DNA from: Ophiostoma sp. CBS 140.51
Taxonomy: Eukaryota; Ascomycota; Sordariomycetes; Ophiostomatales; Ophiostomataceae
Direction: 5' to 3'
DNA length: 64,000 nucleotides
Assembly (NCBI GenBank): GCA_029298735.1
Contig: JANSLP010000086.1
Span: 47,550-111,549 of the forward strand
This document shows positions 10,782 through 21,736 of this stretch, one piece after another (position 1 is the stretch's first letter; each line of letters starts with the position of its first letter). The notes under the pieces are model-generated. The model ran no database searches, had not been told where the DNA came from, and was given only the letters and a program-made list of their open reading frames with translations. A program made the translations under genes and the position numbers.

Positions 10782-12680
10782 ATGCCCGATATCACGCTCC
10801 TCACCGTAAATGGAGACGAGTACGAGATTGACGATGCTGGGGATCTAGACTACTCTCGACTTGCTTCACTATGGGAGCCCGAACCAGACCCATTTTCACC
10901 ATTGGGCGGCGTCACCGACAAAATCCACACGACGGCGGCATGTGAGGCAGCCATTCGTGGCGAGGAGCTTCCGACATGGGACCTGACCGAAATGTCCTAC
11001 GCTCTGCAGATTTGTGTTTTACGTGGAACTCGACACCATGACGGGTACGCGACCGAGCTTCACGGTTACGTCGCGGACGGTCTCCCAAGTGCGGGCCGTG
11101 TCTCTGTACCCGAGGCAGCCTTTCACCGTGCACAGAACGCCCGCGCCATTATGAGCAACCGAATCCCTGATATTGATATTGATATCGAGACCGAATTCAA
11201 CAACGAGTATCCATACTGCATCTGGTACCCGGACGTGGCGTCGGAGGAGACGTATCGACAGCTTGTCCAGCGGTATCCGACAATGCGTTACCACGTCGGG
11301 CGGGCCTGTGCCGTTGCTGGCTACAGCAAGCTGTACATGGACTTGGACCTGCTGCCAGACATCTCCATTGCCGAGGAGGCGAGGGACAGTATTGTCAGAA
11401 ACACAGACCCCGAAAACACCGGCAGTCGAATTATCTTTGACCACATTGTCGCACAGCCGGTGCGTTGGCAAGTGATGAATGACTACACGCGGCATGTTGA
11501 GCTGGACAACCCACAGGTAGCACGGTATGGGCTCAACGGTGACACGGCCGTGGTGTCTACCCTGATGATGCGGCGGGACTACAACGTTCTTCGACACGAA
11601 ACAAGTCGGTTTACTCTCAACGTCAAGGATGTTGGCTCTACACTGCAATCCCCGTATTATCATGCCGGCGACGAGCAGGCGCCATCCTACTTCAACATTA
11701 CGGAAGACTGGACCGTCTGTATCAAAGACGAGCGCCTTTTTGAGCAGCACAGCTGGCACTCCCAGTCTGACATGCTTCATCTTCTCTCCTCGCCACTTCC
11801 ACATGACCTCCCGTGGGGGAGCAAAGACCTGTTGATCCTCATGGCTGCTTACAATGGCGACGTCGACCGCTATGCCCGTCTTCGTCGGCCCTATTCGCTC
11901 CGCGTGTCGCAGGCCGAGACCTCCTGCATCTACCGCGGCATCTACCACAGCACGGCCTTTGCTGCATGGTGGGCAGGACAAGAAGAAGGGATGCGGCGGT
12001 ACGCCTCTTCCATACACGCCCGCTTCATCATGGTCAACGATTTGTCGCGGATTACAGAAGAGACCGTCGACGCAGACCTCCCTCGACAGATATGGTATCC
12101 AACGTTTGCACTGTCAGCCACGTACATTGAGCTCGCCCGCCGCAAGCCGAGCATACGCTACGTTGCTGCCCGTGCTCTTGTCATGGCCGACTACATGGAA
12201 GTATGGGACGAGATGGTCAACAACAACTGGGTGGAGCCCTACTTCGAATTATTGGATACTGCCCGTCGCAGCCACAATGCACACTACCTCCAGTCCCTGG
12301 AGAAGATCATGGCAGAAAAAGGTCTCGAAGAGAACCGGCTGGAGAGAAAATACGGATGCGAGCCTTTAACATGGACAGGAAAAGCCATGTACGGGCAAGT
12401 GGCCGTGCCTACTGTGGACAGCGTGCTGTGGATGGAGCCGACACCGTTTTATGACGGTTTTGGGGTGGACGCGAGTGAAGCGGAGCTGTACATGGCGGCG
12501 GCGTCCAGTAAAGGCCATACAGAAAAGATGGACGTAGAGGACTTCGATGAAGACTGGCGGTATTGGCCGCCACGGACACCGTCAGGCACAGGGCGTGGCT
12601 CGCGAGATTGGTATCGTTTTCGTGGTATGAGCGGAAGGGGGCGAGGAGGGGGACGAGGTGGCATAGGTAGGGGAATATGA
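10782..12680 (+). CDS. Uncharacterised fungal protein with a duplicated Trp-Tyr-Pro module and an RGG tail
   Basis: 632 residues from the ATG at 10782; the frame opens slightly upstream but without an earlier ATG. I do not recognise a named domain. Two copies of a module are visible: near residues 141-190 (YCIWYPDVASEETYRQL followed by MRYHVGRACAVAGY) and near residues 432-480 (RQIWYPTFALSATYIELARR followed by IRYVAARALVMADY). Both share IWYP, a Tyr-rich helix, an xRY motif and an Ala-rich helix, which suggests an internal duplication or an alpha-helical repeat protein. The C-terminus is a Gly/Arg tail (GRGRGGGRGGIGRG), an RGG-type element often found in RNA-binding proteins. No signal peptide or membrane helix is evident. 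The binding role is inference only. Confidence 0.7.
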   Translation: MPDITLLTVNGDEYEIDDAGDLDYSRLASLWEPEPDPFSPLGGVTDKIHTTAACEAAIRGEELPTWDLTEMSYALQICVLRGTRHHDGYATELHGYVADGLPSAGRVSVPEAAFHRAQNARAIMSNRIPDIDIDIETEFNNEYPYCIWYPDVASEETYRQLVQRYPTMRYHVGRACAVAGYSKLYMDLDLLPDISIAEEARDSIVRNTDPENTGSRIIFDHIVAQPVRWQVMNDYTRHVELDNPQVARYGLNGDTAVVSTLMMRRDYNVLRHETSRFTLNVKDVGSTLQSPYYHAGDEQAPSYFNITEDWTVCIKDERLFEQHSWHSQSDMLHLLSSPLPHDLPWGSKDLLILMAAYNGDVDRYARLRRPYSLRVSQAETSCIYRGIYHSTAFAAWWAGQEEGMRRYASSIHARFIMVNDLSRITEETVDADLPRQIWYPTFALSATYIELARRKPSIRYVAARALVMADYMEVWDEMVNNNWVEPYFELLDTARRSHNAHYLQSLEKIMAEKGLEENRLERKYGCEPLTWTGKAMYGQVAVPTVDSVLWMEPTPFYDGFGVDASEAELYMAAASSKGHTEKMDVEDFDEDWRYWPPRTPSGTGRGSRDWYRFRGMSGRGRGGGRGGIGRGI

Positions 12681-12986
12681 GTGGTCTTGCAGTGCTTTCC
12701 GTTTGCTTATCTGATCAACAAATGAAGTCAACCTCGCAATATGTTTCGCGGCACAGTCTACACAACTAAATTCTTCTTCTTATGTTTCGCAATGGTGACA
12801 CAATCAAGCACATATGTGCTGTGCAGCACGGGATTTAAACATTGTTTTGTTGTGAGTTTTGAATCTTAAAAAAATGCGAATAAAAGACAGCAGCAAAGCC
12901 CTTTTTTGAAAAGGGCAAAAAAGGAAAAAGCCTGTGTTTATGCGTATTTCAGCAACGGACAAAAATAGGACCTACTGCCAACAAAG
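12681..12986. other. Short intergenic gap
   Basis: AT-rich 3' flank; I see no gene or strong regulatory element. Confidence 0.5.
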
Positions 12987-13802
12987 ATGGCACCTAAAAA
13001 AACAAAGAATTTCATGTCGGACGAAACGCAAACGAAGATCAAAGAAATACTGACCTTGTTTGGTCGCGATGTCGACTCCATTATCCTCAAGCCTGCTGTT
13101 GGCTATGGAGGACTCAACTTTGGCGACAACGGCAAGGTAGTGGCTGGCCCGACGGCCATCCACGGGGCGACAAAGGCTTGCTCTACCTACCACGAGCCCT
13201 ACCAAGAGTACTTGCAGACCCAGCTGCGACGGATGGACGAATATGACGTCGTTCGGGATGGAGGGACACTATTCTTAGGGAAAGAATCGATGCCTTTGTT
13301 AAGACAGGGTTTCAACCGTTGCTCGAGAGCTCTGTTCAGCCAGACTCTCGTCCAACACTTGTTCATGGCGACCTAAATCTGCAAAATATTCTATACGACC
13401 TGTCGACAAACCGAGTCACCGCACTTCTCGACTGGCGCTTTGCCCATATTGGGTCACTGTACGACGAGTATTTCTACTCGTTTGCCGACCTGGAGCACTT
13501 TGTCATGGCAGCTGGAGCACCGGCAGAGGGACGGCAGCATCTTCTAGAAAGATGTGGTGAGGATGCACCTTCAATTCCCAGACTGACAAACGGAGCTTAC
13601 CTGCCAGACGGCGTTCAATGCCCCGTCGACTTGATGCCAGGCATTGACACACTGTCAGATTTGTATTGGTCTATCCAAAGCTTGAGCCCGGGGATGATTT
13701 TATGGAAAGAATCCGTGGCAAGATGAGCAAACAAAGAGTCAAGCTAATAATCAGGCGTCGTGGGGACTTTTGGAGGATGCGTTGTCTCGATGGGGCCATT
13801 GA
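12987..13802 (+). pseudogene. APH-family (aminoglycoside phosphotransferase-like kinase fold) pseudogene with three -1 frame breaks
   Basis: The catalytic-loop motif LVHGDLNLQNILYD and the metal-binding region VTALLDWRFAHIGS are clear and identify the fungal APH/choline-kinase-like family. The first part (12987 to about 13255) carries the family stretch GKVVAGPTAIHGATKAC and YQEYLQTQLR. The frame then shifts at the G run 13255-13257, again at 13690-13693 and again at 13725. In each case one G fewer than needed would explain the shift. The three shifts sum to one codon and the last frame ends in a family-like C-terminus (LLEDALSRWGH) at the TGA 13800-13802. At about 270 residues it is also short: the N-lobe expected before GKVVAGP is mostly absent. 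It is best read as a 5'-truncated, decayed copy. Homopolymer errors in the assembly are an alternative for the shifts but do not explain the missing N-lobe. Confidence 0.7.
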
Positions 13803-14280
13803 AAGCTGTATTATCAGCTTATATTATCCATCATTCGTCTTCCATATTACCAGTTCAAGTCAAACTCGAACCTTTCTGTTGTCCAACTCCCGTGCAGTAC
13901 TGTCTGTCCGCCACAAACCCTAAACATTCGCCGCAATCATGTCCGTCGTCACACCACTCTTGCGTGGACAAGACTGGGCGAACAACGCGCCATTTTCAGT
14001 CAATGATTCGCGGCAAGATGACAAGGAACCGTTTACTACGCGCACAAGGTTGACAAGGACAAAGCAGGAAAATAAGGAGATGTGGGTGTTGTTGGCACTT
14101 ATTGTGGCATTTATTAATGAACAAGATGTTTTGATCTGTTTAGATCTGTTTAACTTCAAACATCTTTGTGATTCATGGCATACAACCAATAGAGTGACCC
14201 CAGAAATGACAATGTAGAAATCGGTATGAAGTACTCTGTGGGGTTGAACGCAACGCGGTTACCTTTTCCCGTCGTTCTGT
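13803..14280. other. Intergenic region
   Basis: Contains a short plus-strand frame from the ATG at 13939 (92 residues) with no recognisable domain, which I do not call as a gene. Otherwise it is the 3' flank of the transporter. Confidence 0.45.
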
Positions 14281-15922
14281 TTACACCTCGGCGTGGCTGA
14301 TGGCCGGCTTCTCCGCATCCTTGGCATCGGCACGGTTGGCCATCGGCCGGTCCTTGAAGACTGTGGTTGTTAGTGAGTGTTGTTGTTAATGAAAAGGGCC
14401 AGCATAGAGCCAGCATAAATATGGAGAGGGATAACTTACTAGCATCAACCTCCTCCAGCGACCGGCCTTTGGTCTCCTTGATGAAAAAGTAGGCAAAGAT
14501 GGCGAGCGACCAGTTGAAGATGAAGAACATGAGGAAGGTGCGCCAGCCCAGATTCTTGACGGCGTGCGGCGTAATCTGCGAAAAGGCAAAGTTGAAGAGC
14601 CACTGCGTGGCGGTGCCAATGGCGACGGCGCCCTCCCGGATGCGTGACGGCATAATCTCGGCCATGTAGACCCAGGGCACGGGGCCCCAGGACATGTTGT
14701 AGGCCATGGCCTCCAAGTAAATCATGACGACAGCGGCAATGGACGTTTTTTGGATGCCCCCAGCGGCTGTTGTAGTGCTGCTGGGCGGGTGAGTCTCGAC
14801 AATAATGGCGACAATAAGCATAAAGCTGCCCATGGCAAAGGCACCAAACATGAGCGAGCCACGACGGCCAAAACGTTCAATCATAAACAGCACAAAGAGG
14901 GCACATGCCACGACCTTGGCAACGCCAAAGAAGCCGGTGAAGAAGAGGTTGTTGGCGCCGGCACCAATGGCGGTGAAGACCTGGGGAGCATAGTAGGCCA
15001 GCGAGGTGTTGCCGGTGAGCTGGACGCCAATCTGGATGGCAATGATGAGAGCCACACGGTAACGGTTGATGGGCAGCCACAGCTCCTTGATGGAGTAGCC
15101 CTCGGTCAGCAGCTCCTCCTCGCGGATGCTGTTGAGGATCTCGTCGAATCTGTCAAGCAAGTTTAGTGTAAGTTGAGTGCGGACAGAGACAGGGACAGTA
15201 TTGTCTTCTCAGTATGACATGGGAACTCACTCTTCCCGGACAGCGGGACTATCTTCACCACGGACCCAGACCAGCGACTGCAGTGCCTCGTCCTCCCTCT
15301 TTTGGATGGCCAGCCAGCGCACACTTTCCTTTGTCAACAGCATGCCCAGGCCCAGGATGCCGCCGGGCACGAGCTGCAGACCGACGGGGATCTGCCACTG
15401 CGAGCTGGTCGTGCCCGCCACGTGCTTGCTCACGCCATAGTCGACCCAGTAGCTGGTCATGACGCCCAGGGTGAAGAAGAACTGGAACAGCGAGCCCAGC
15501 TTGCCGCGAATCTCCTTGGGTGCCATCTCGACCGTGTACATGGGGACAATGACAGTGGCAATACCGACGCCGACGCCCGAGATGACACGGGCGACGTAAA
15601 AGGCAGCAAGCGAGTGGGTAGGGGCGACCTGGATAGCAGCACCGACGCAGAAAATCAACGAGGCAAGCATAATGGTGAGGCGGCGGCCGAAGCGAGCGGT
15701 AAAGGGCCAGGCGAAGAAGCAGGCAAAAAAAGCTCCGGCCTGGAGCAGGCTAGTGGAGTTGGACGAGACATTGGTGTTGCCGCCCGTCTTGAAGTCCTTG
15801 ACAAAGGACGGCAACGTCAGCACACCGCCGATGATGCCCGTGTCGTAGGCAAAGAGAAAGGAGCCGACACAGGCAAGGGCGGAGAGGTACGAGGCCCGGA
15901 AGGTGCCGGTCAGGGTGCCCAT
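14281..15922 (-). CDS. MFS sugar transporter (three exons)
   Basis: Exons 15922-15231, 15149-14440 and 14360-14281 give 493 residues in frame. Intron 1 is 15230-15150 (GTGAGT ... TTGACAG) and intron 2 is 14439-14361 (GTAAGT, CACTAAC branch site, CCACAG). The protein shows the hexose-transporter pattern: FLFAYDTGIIGGVLTLPSF in helix 1, the RFGRR loop between helices 2 and 3, RVISGVGVGIA, a degenerate PESPR-like site (TKESVRWLA), QLTGNTSLAYYAPQVF in helix 7, ERFGRRGSLMFG, and the terminal KETKGRSLEEVDA. Twelve membrane helices are expected. This is a proton symporter or facilitator at the plasma membrane for a sugar or related polyol; the substrate cannot be read from sequence. It is divergent from the sulfatase across 1 kb. 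The ATG at 15922 aligns the N-terminus with the family. Confidence 0.9.
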
Positions 15923-16923
15923 GGTTGCTGTGGGAGGTGTGCAAAGGAGATGTAGTTTTGGAGATGGACTCTGGAGAGAAGCAAATAAAAACAATACACA
16001 GTAGACACAAACAATAAAAGTAAAAGGTGGTAACAGGACAGAGTCTTGGGGGGAAAGGAAGCAGCGACGATAGATGCCGATGCACGTCTTATCAATGGGT
16101 TATCAACAGCCCTGGTCGGCATCAGCTTGCCAATGCAGCATACCCCATGATCACACCCTTACCAGTATTTCATGTTTTCTTTTTTTCGTTTTTCTTTTTT
16201 CTTTTCCACAGTTGCGCATGCGTTTGCCGTGGCCCCGTCCACCGACATTTCTCACAAGATGGACAGATGGATGTGGACTCCGCAAAAACGACAAGACGAG
16301 AAAGACTCAAAAAGGAGGAGGAAGAGGGTGTCTGTCATATTAGCCCCACAGCTATGCTCCTTTCGGTGCGAGACCGGTATCCGACCCCGTGGGTAATTTC
16401 TGATCTTGTAGATTTTCGTGGGTGAAACCGGGGATATACGACGGACTGAGTGGCAGTTTTGTGCGGAGAAAAGGGACACCACGCGATGGCACTCGGTTTC
16501 CCACTTTCCTAATACAGTGATCCGACCGACTTCCGAGTCTGTGATCCGGGTTGTTGTTCCAAGACCCACTTTCCCAAAGGGGTCATTTCCACAACAGATC
16601 ATGTTCTCCTCTGTCGGCCGTCCTCAACTCCCTGGGTGGCGACAATACCAGGATACCAGAGGATGAGGAGGAGCGGACGCGAAATCACTCGAGTTGTTAT
16701 TTTGTGTCTGGTTTTTGTGCGCATGCACTCCACAGCACTAGCCAAACTGAGGAGAAATAAGAACGTGCTTGCTTTTCGCAGACTCGATTCTTCCCTGTTC
16801 CTTTTTGGGGCCCAATTGGAGTAAGATGCGTCTCGAGACCGATAGACAGACACAGCATCTGACCACGACAGAAATCACGACCGACCGACAACAACCACGA
16901 CAATAACCACCACCACCACCACC
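15923..16923. promoter_or_regulatory. Shared divergent promoter between transporter and sulfatase
   Basis: A 1-kb region between two divergent starts. It contains a palindromic CGG-N3-CCG element at 16375-16383, a typical Zn2Cys6 target geometry, and further CCG/CGG triplets at about 16521-16548. The leader immediately before the sulfatase ATG is a CAC repeat (about 16906-16923). No coding sequence is supported. Confidence 0.4.
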
Positions 16924-18495
16924 ATGACGCAGCCAAACATTGTCTTCATCCTCGCTGACGACCACGCAGCCAAGGCCATCAGCTGCTATGGCGCCGGCAT
17001 CAACCACACGCCCAACATGGACCGACTGGCCGCGGAGGGCATGAAGTTCAACCACTGCTATGTGACCAACTCCATCTGCACGCCGTCCCGCGCAACTATT
17101 TTATGCGGCACGCACAACCACGTCAACGGCGTCATGACGCTCGACAACAAAATCAACAAGTTTTTGCCCAACGTGGCCAAGTCGCTGCGCAGCGAGGGCA
17201 ACTATGCGACGGCCATGATTGGCAAGTGGCACCTGGGCGAGGGCAAAGACCACGAGCCCACGGGGTTTGACCACTGGTCCATCTTGCCGGGCCAGGGTGA
17301 CTACTGGGACCCCGAGTTTATTGATGTTGCGGGGACACACGTCGAGGAGGGGTACGCCACCGATCTCATCACTCGCAAATCGCTGGCATGGGTGGACGAG
17401 GTCCGTACGAAAAACCCGCAAAAACCATTTTTCCTCATGTGCCACCACAAGGCGCCGCACCGGTCGTGGGAGGCCCACCCGCGCTACCAGCACCTATACA
17501 CGGACCCCGTGCGCGTGCCCGAGACGTTTGACGACGACTACAAGAACCGCGCGCAGGCCGCAAAGCTGGCCAAGATGCGCGTGGCCGAGGACCTGACGTA
17601 CTATGATCTGGGCCTGGTGCAGCCCGAGGGCGGCGATGCCGCAGTGGGCGAGCGTGTGCCCCAAGAAGCGTCGAACGTGCACCGCAAGATCCCGGCGCCG
17701 GCGTCTGTCCAGGAGATCCAGCGCATGCGGCTCATTGACAAGGCGGACGGCCACGTCTTCACGTTTCAGACCGCACAAGAACTCGCCACGTTCAAGTTCC
17801 AGCGCTACATGCAGCGGTACCTGCGCACCATCCAGGCGATTGACGACAGCGTGGGCGAGATCCTCGACTACCTGGACCGCCACGGCCTCACCGACAACAC
17901 CATGGTCATCTACAGCTCCGACCAGGGGTTTTTTCTTGGCGAGCACGGCTGGTTCGACAAGCGCTTCATGTACGAGGAGAGCTTCCAGATGCCGCTGCTG
18001 GTGCGGTACCCGGCGGGCGGCGTGGCGCCGGGGTCCGTGTGCGACGCCATTGTCAGCAACGTCGACTTTGCGCCGTTGTGGCTCGACTATGCGGGCGTGC
18101 GCATCCCGAGCTACATGCAAGGCTACTCTTTTCGACACCTGCTGGAAAACAAGGGGACCGCCCCCGCGGACTGGCAGCAGGTCGCCTACCACCGCTACTG
18201 GATGAACAATGACGAGATCCACAACGTGCTCGCCCACTACGGCGTGCGCAACCACCGGTACAAGCTGATTTACTGGTACAACGAGGACCTGGGCGTGGCA
18301 GGCGCGCGGCCCGGCACGGATTTCAAAGAGAAAGAGTGGGAGCTGTTTGACTGCGACAAGGACCCGCTGGAGCTGTTCAACGTCTATAGCGACCCGGCGT
18401 ATGCTGATACGGTGGTGGAGCTGACGCGGCTGCTCGAGGCCAAGATGGCCGAGATTGGCGACGAGCCAGTGCACAAGGCGATTGCGAAGAAGTAG
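16924..18495 (+). CDS. Type I sulfatase (formylglycine-dependent), intronless and probably cytosolic
   Basis: 523 residues. The sulfatase signature is complete: CTPSRATILCG with Cys52 as the residue converted to formylglycine, followed by IGKWHLGEG with Lys101 and His103. The N-terminus NIVFILADDH supplies the metal-binding aspartates 12 and 13, and SSDQGFFLGEHGWFDKR gives the second metal/active-site block around residues 335-350. The C-terminal part WELFDCDKDPLELFNVYSDP is the usual sulfatase C-terminal subdomain. There is no signal peptide: the ATG sits directly on the first beta strand. It should hydrolyse a sulfate ester, probably of a sulfated sugar given the neighbouring sugar transporter and GH3 enzyme. 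The lack of introns and bacterial-like architecture raise possible transfer from bacteria; that is inference. Confidence 0.9.
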   Translation: MTQPNIVFILADDHAAKAISCYGAGINHTPNMDRLAAEGMKFNHCYVTNSICTPSRATILCGTHNHVNGVMTLDNKINKFLPNVAKSLRSEGNYATAMIGKWHLGEGKDHEPTGFDHWSILPGQGDYWDPEFIDVAGTHVEEGYATDLITRKSLAWVDEVRTKNPQKPFFLMCHHKAPHRSWEAHPRYQHLYTDPVRVPETFDDDYKNRAQAAKLAKMRVAEDLTYYDLGLVQPEGGDAAVGERVPQEASNVHRKIPAPASVQEIQRMRLIDKADGHVFTFQTAQELATFKFQRYMQRYLRTIQAIDDSVGEILDYLDRHGLTDNTMVIYSSDQGFFLGEHGWFDKRFMYEESFQMPLLVRYPAGGVAPGSVCDAIVSNVDFAPLWLDYAGVRIPSYMQGYSFRHLLENKGTAPADWQQVAYHRYWMNNDEIHNVLAHYGVRNHRYKLIYWYNEDLGVAGARPGTDFKEKEWELFDCDKDPLELFNVYSDPAYADTVVELTRLLEAKMAEIGDEPVHKAIAKK

Positions 18496-19000
18496 GGCTG
18501 AGATGGAGCAAGTTTCTTGTTTCTTGTTGTGCAGATAATGAGTTCTAGAAAGCTAGCACATAATTGATCTTGAAGTTTTAAGTCTCAAGTTTTTATCTCT
18601 GTTTTTATCGGTTTTGTTTCTCGTGGTAAACCCATGCTGGCAGCCTCTTTCGTTCATGACAGGGGTACCTGAAGGGCCCGGCAGAACCCAAAAGAGTCCG
18701 GCAAGTGGTTGTCCAGTCCCATGACCTGGAAAATATGGGGGCACTCTAAACCCTGTGGATCGCTAGGGAAAAGCCGTGAGTTGTGCAGACGAGGCCATAA
18801 AGATGGGCCTCTGTTTCCCCGCGTTTTCGTTTCTGACGGCTGATGGCTGGCTGCTCCTTTTAGTCTGTGTTTTTTTCTTTTTTTCTTTCTTTTTTTCTGC
18901 CCTCAAAAGGTGAAAAGGTGTCAAAGGTTCGCAACACCTTTGCTGGTCAAACTTTACAGCTGGAGCAACAAAACGTCCATTACAGTTGCAGTCTTTTATA
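18496..19000. other. Intergenic region with pyrimidine tract
   Basis: Holds a strong T/C tract (18868-18900) about 100 bases before the transcription-factor start, a common fungal core-promoter feature. No coding sequence is seen. Confidence 0.5.
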
Positions 19001-21539
19001 ATGGACCAGTTGACGGGCCGCTTTCCGGCCAAGGGAACGGAAAGACACACCTGCAAGCAGTGCCGGTTGAGAAAGGTAATTTTTAATGCATACTCCCGTC
19101 ATCAAATATCTCTAAACTATAAAATATGCTGACGCACCGAATTAACAAATGCAGGTCCGCTGTGATGGCCAGCCCCGATCATGTGGCAACTGCAAACGCC
19201 TACGCTTTACGTGTTCCTTCACTGCAGCTGCAGCACAACCACAATTACAACCAACATCACAGGCACAGAGTGCAAGAGTAGTCGGCAATAGCCCGACTGA
19301 CCCAACAACACCCCAACGACAGCGTGTAAGGCGAGCCTGCAACAGCTGCCAGCAACAAAAGGTGCGCTGCTCCGGGACTCGTCCGCAGTGTCTGCACTGT
19401 GCGCGACGCGGTATCCCTTGTGTTTATCAATCTACGGGCCGCCATGGACGCCACAATGTGTCCGACATGTCCGACGGGACAGGGGATGACCTGGACCTGG
19501 GAAGCGCAACACCGACGAGGACAACAGCCACACCGGCAAACACACCAGCAAACGACTGCACATCCTGCACAAATCTGCTCTATATATCGAAACGCGACAA
19601 CACAGATGCACACTCGGGCGAGACACTCCTTGCCCGCGTCGACCACTTCTTCCAGCACGCGTACCCGCTGCCCTCGTACTCGTTTCTGCATCCAGCCACG
19701 ACACGCAGTAAGTGTGCGGTCGGCCAGCTCGACCCAGCGTTGGTGCTCGCCATCTGCGCGCTCACCTGTCTTCACCCACAGCGTGGACACGACAACGGCT
19801 GCTCCTGCTCCTGCCAAGGCGCCTCGCTTGTGAGAGAGGTAGAGACGCTCATCTGGCAACAACTCGAGTACCCGACGACCGCCCGCCTTCAGGCGTTGTT
19901 GCTGAGCATCAACCACCGCATGGAGACGGGCCAGTTCCAGCGGGCATTTATGCTCGTGTCGCTGGCCGCGCGGTTTGTCGCCGCGCTGGGGCTGCACTGT
20001 GAGAGTGAGGGCGGAGACAGAAACGAGGGCGTGACAACCGTCCACCACGAAGTCCGCCGGCGCATTGTGTGGAGCCTCAAGCTGACGGAACGGTACTTTT
20101 CGCACGGCCTGTCGGCGTTTGAACTGTGTCCGTACGAGTCGATTGACCTGCAGCTGCCGTGTCCGGAAGAGGAGTTTCACGGGGGTTGGAGTGGGGGAGA
20201 CGTGCGTGCTGGCGACGGTGGTGACGGTGGTGCGTACAATATTTGTGTCAGCCTGGAAGCGCTGCGCCGCGACATTATGAAGATGAACCGGGCCGTATCG
20301 CGCTGCGACAAGGACAGGGACAGACACAAAGACTTAGACACAGAAGCACCCGTGACGAACCTCGTCGCACAGATCCGCCATGTCGACTGGCGTCTGCAGC
20401 GGCTGGGCGAACGCTTCCCACTCCCACAGAGCACGGCTGTCTCACATGCCGACCTCGCCCGGCTCGCTCAGACGCCCTGGATCGCCCGCCACGTCCAGAT
20501 GCACCTCTCCTGGCACCAGTGCTACTGCGACATGCACCGCCTCCTGCTCCCCGGGTTCCACGAAGCCGCTCCCTTGTCCATCCTATCCACCATTGACAAC
20601 GACCACCTCGCCTGGGCCGAGACCCAGTGCGTCCACCACGCCGTCGCCATTTTGGATTTGCTGGCGTGCCTCAACCAGGTCAGCACCGTGCCGCACCTTT
20701 TGGAGTTTGACACGGCCATTTGTGCGTACCAGGCCGCGCTGGTGGTGCTCTTTATCGCCCGCTTCGGGCGCACACCGCAGTTGCAGCGGCCGACGCGCGA
20801 GTTTGCCACGAGCCGTGCCGAGTTGTGTCTGGCAGCGCTGAACCGCTTCTTTCCGGCATCGGCGCTGGTGAAGCCCATCCGGGAGGAGCTGCAGCGAGCG
20901 ATGCATGCTTTTGGCCAGGCGGGGCAGGCAGGGCAGGCGGGGATGTCCGCTCTCGCGGTGGTAGATCCGATGGAACCATCGCCGGCCACATCATTGGAGA
21001 GCGGGACAGACACAACGACCCCCATACAACAACAACAACAACAACAACACCAAGACAAGTCGCCCGGTGCACGTAAAATCCGAGACAAGCTGGCGATCCA
21101 CAGTCTGCTGCGGCGTGCCGACTTTTCGGGTGGAGATGATGGCGATGATGGAGATGATGGCGCCGTGGACACAGTGGAGACTGTCCCCGAAGACGTTGGG
21201 ATCACAGTGGATGCTGTGTGTGCTGTGGACGCTGTCGTTGCAGGAGTCGAAAGCGGGCTTCCTGCCGAGACAGCTACAACTAGCCAACATTCACCACCAC
21301 GGCCTCCACCTTTCTTGACTGATGGAACAGATTTTCTGCAGTCTGATGGCTTACTACAACAAGCCCAAGCCCAAGCCCCGGTTGACGCCCCAGTTGAGGC
21401 ACCTGCCTTTGCCTTTACAGAGGCCTATCCCCTTTTAGAGAACCGATTTGATGGTGAGCTCCATATGCTCGACTTTCCACTCTTTCCCTGGTACGGACTG
21501 GTGGAGCAAGGCTGGTCAGGGTCAGATGGTGGTTTTTAG
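19001..21539 (+). CDS. Transcription factor with two tandem Zn(II)2Cys6 domains
   Basis: Exon 1 is 19001-19075 and exon 2 is 19155-21539 (79-nt intron, GTAATT ... AATGCAG), giving 819 residues. The splice falls inside the first zinc cluster: CKQCRLRKVRCDG, then SCGNCKRLRFTC (about residues 18-45), a full six-cysteine set. A second complete set follows at about residues 85-113: CNSCQQQKVRCSG, then QCLHCARRGIPC. One such cluster is the norm. The middle region contains the fungal-specific TF domain (LLLSINHRMETGQFQRAFML, then ARFVAALGLHCES and RRRIVWSLKLTERYF). The C-terminal third has a short poly-Gln run, an acidic GDDGDDGDDG repeat and acidic/hydrophobic segments suitable for activation. Its position between the sulfatase and GH3 suggests it is a local regulator. 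Confidence 0.88.
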
Positions 21540-21736
21540 GTTTTGAGCATGTACGAAGAACGACACTGGTGTTGATATACCATCGATATAAAACAATAAA
21601 ATGATGATTCTTATTCCTATTCTTCATTCACATAAAACGTATCCAACAAAGTACGACCTCATATTCGTCCTCGCTCTTCCCCCCTCCTTTCTCCATGTTT
21701 TCTCCTCGTTCCTACTCCCCCTTTCCCCCATCCAAA

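Noticed and set aside
13939..14217. 92-residue plus-strand frame starting MSVVTPLLRGQD
   Set aside because: Reasonable ATG but no recognisable family, and it runs into the 3' side of the transporter; not enough to call a gene.
17494..18474. Long minus-strand frame (326 residues) opposite the sulfatase
   Set aside because: Antisense shadow caused by GC-rich third positions of the sulfatase.
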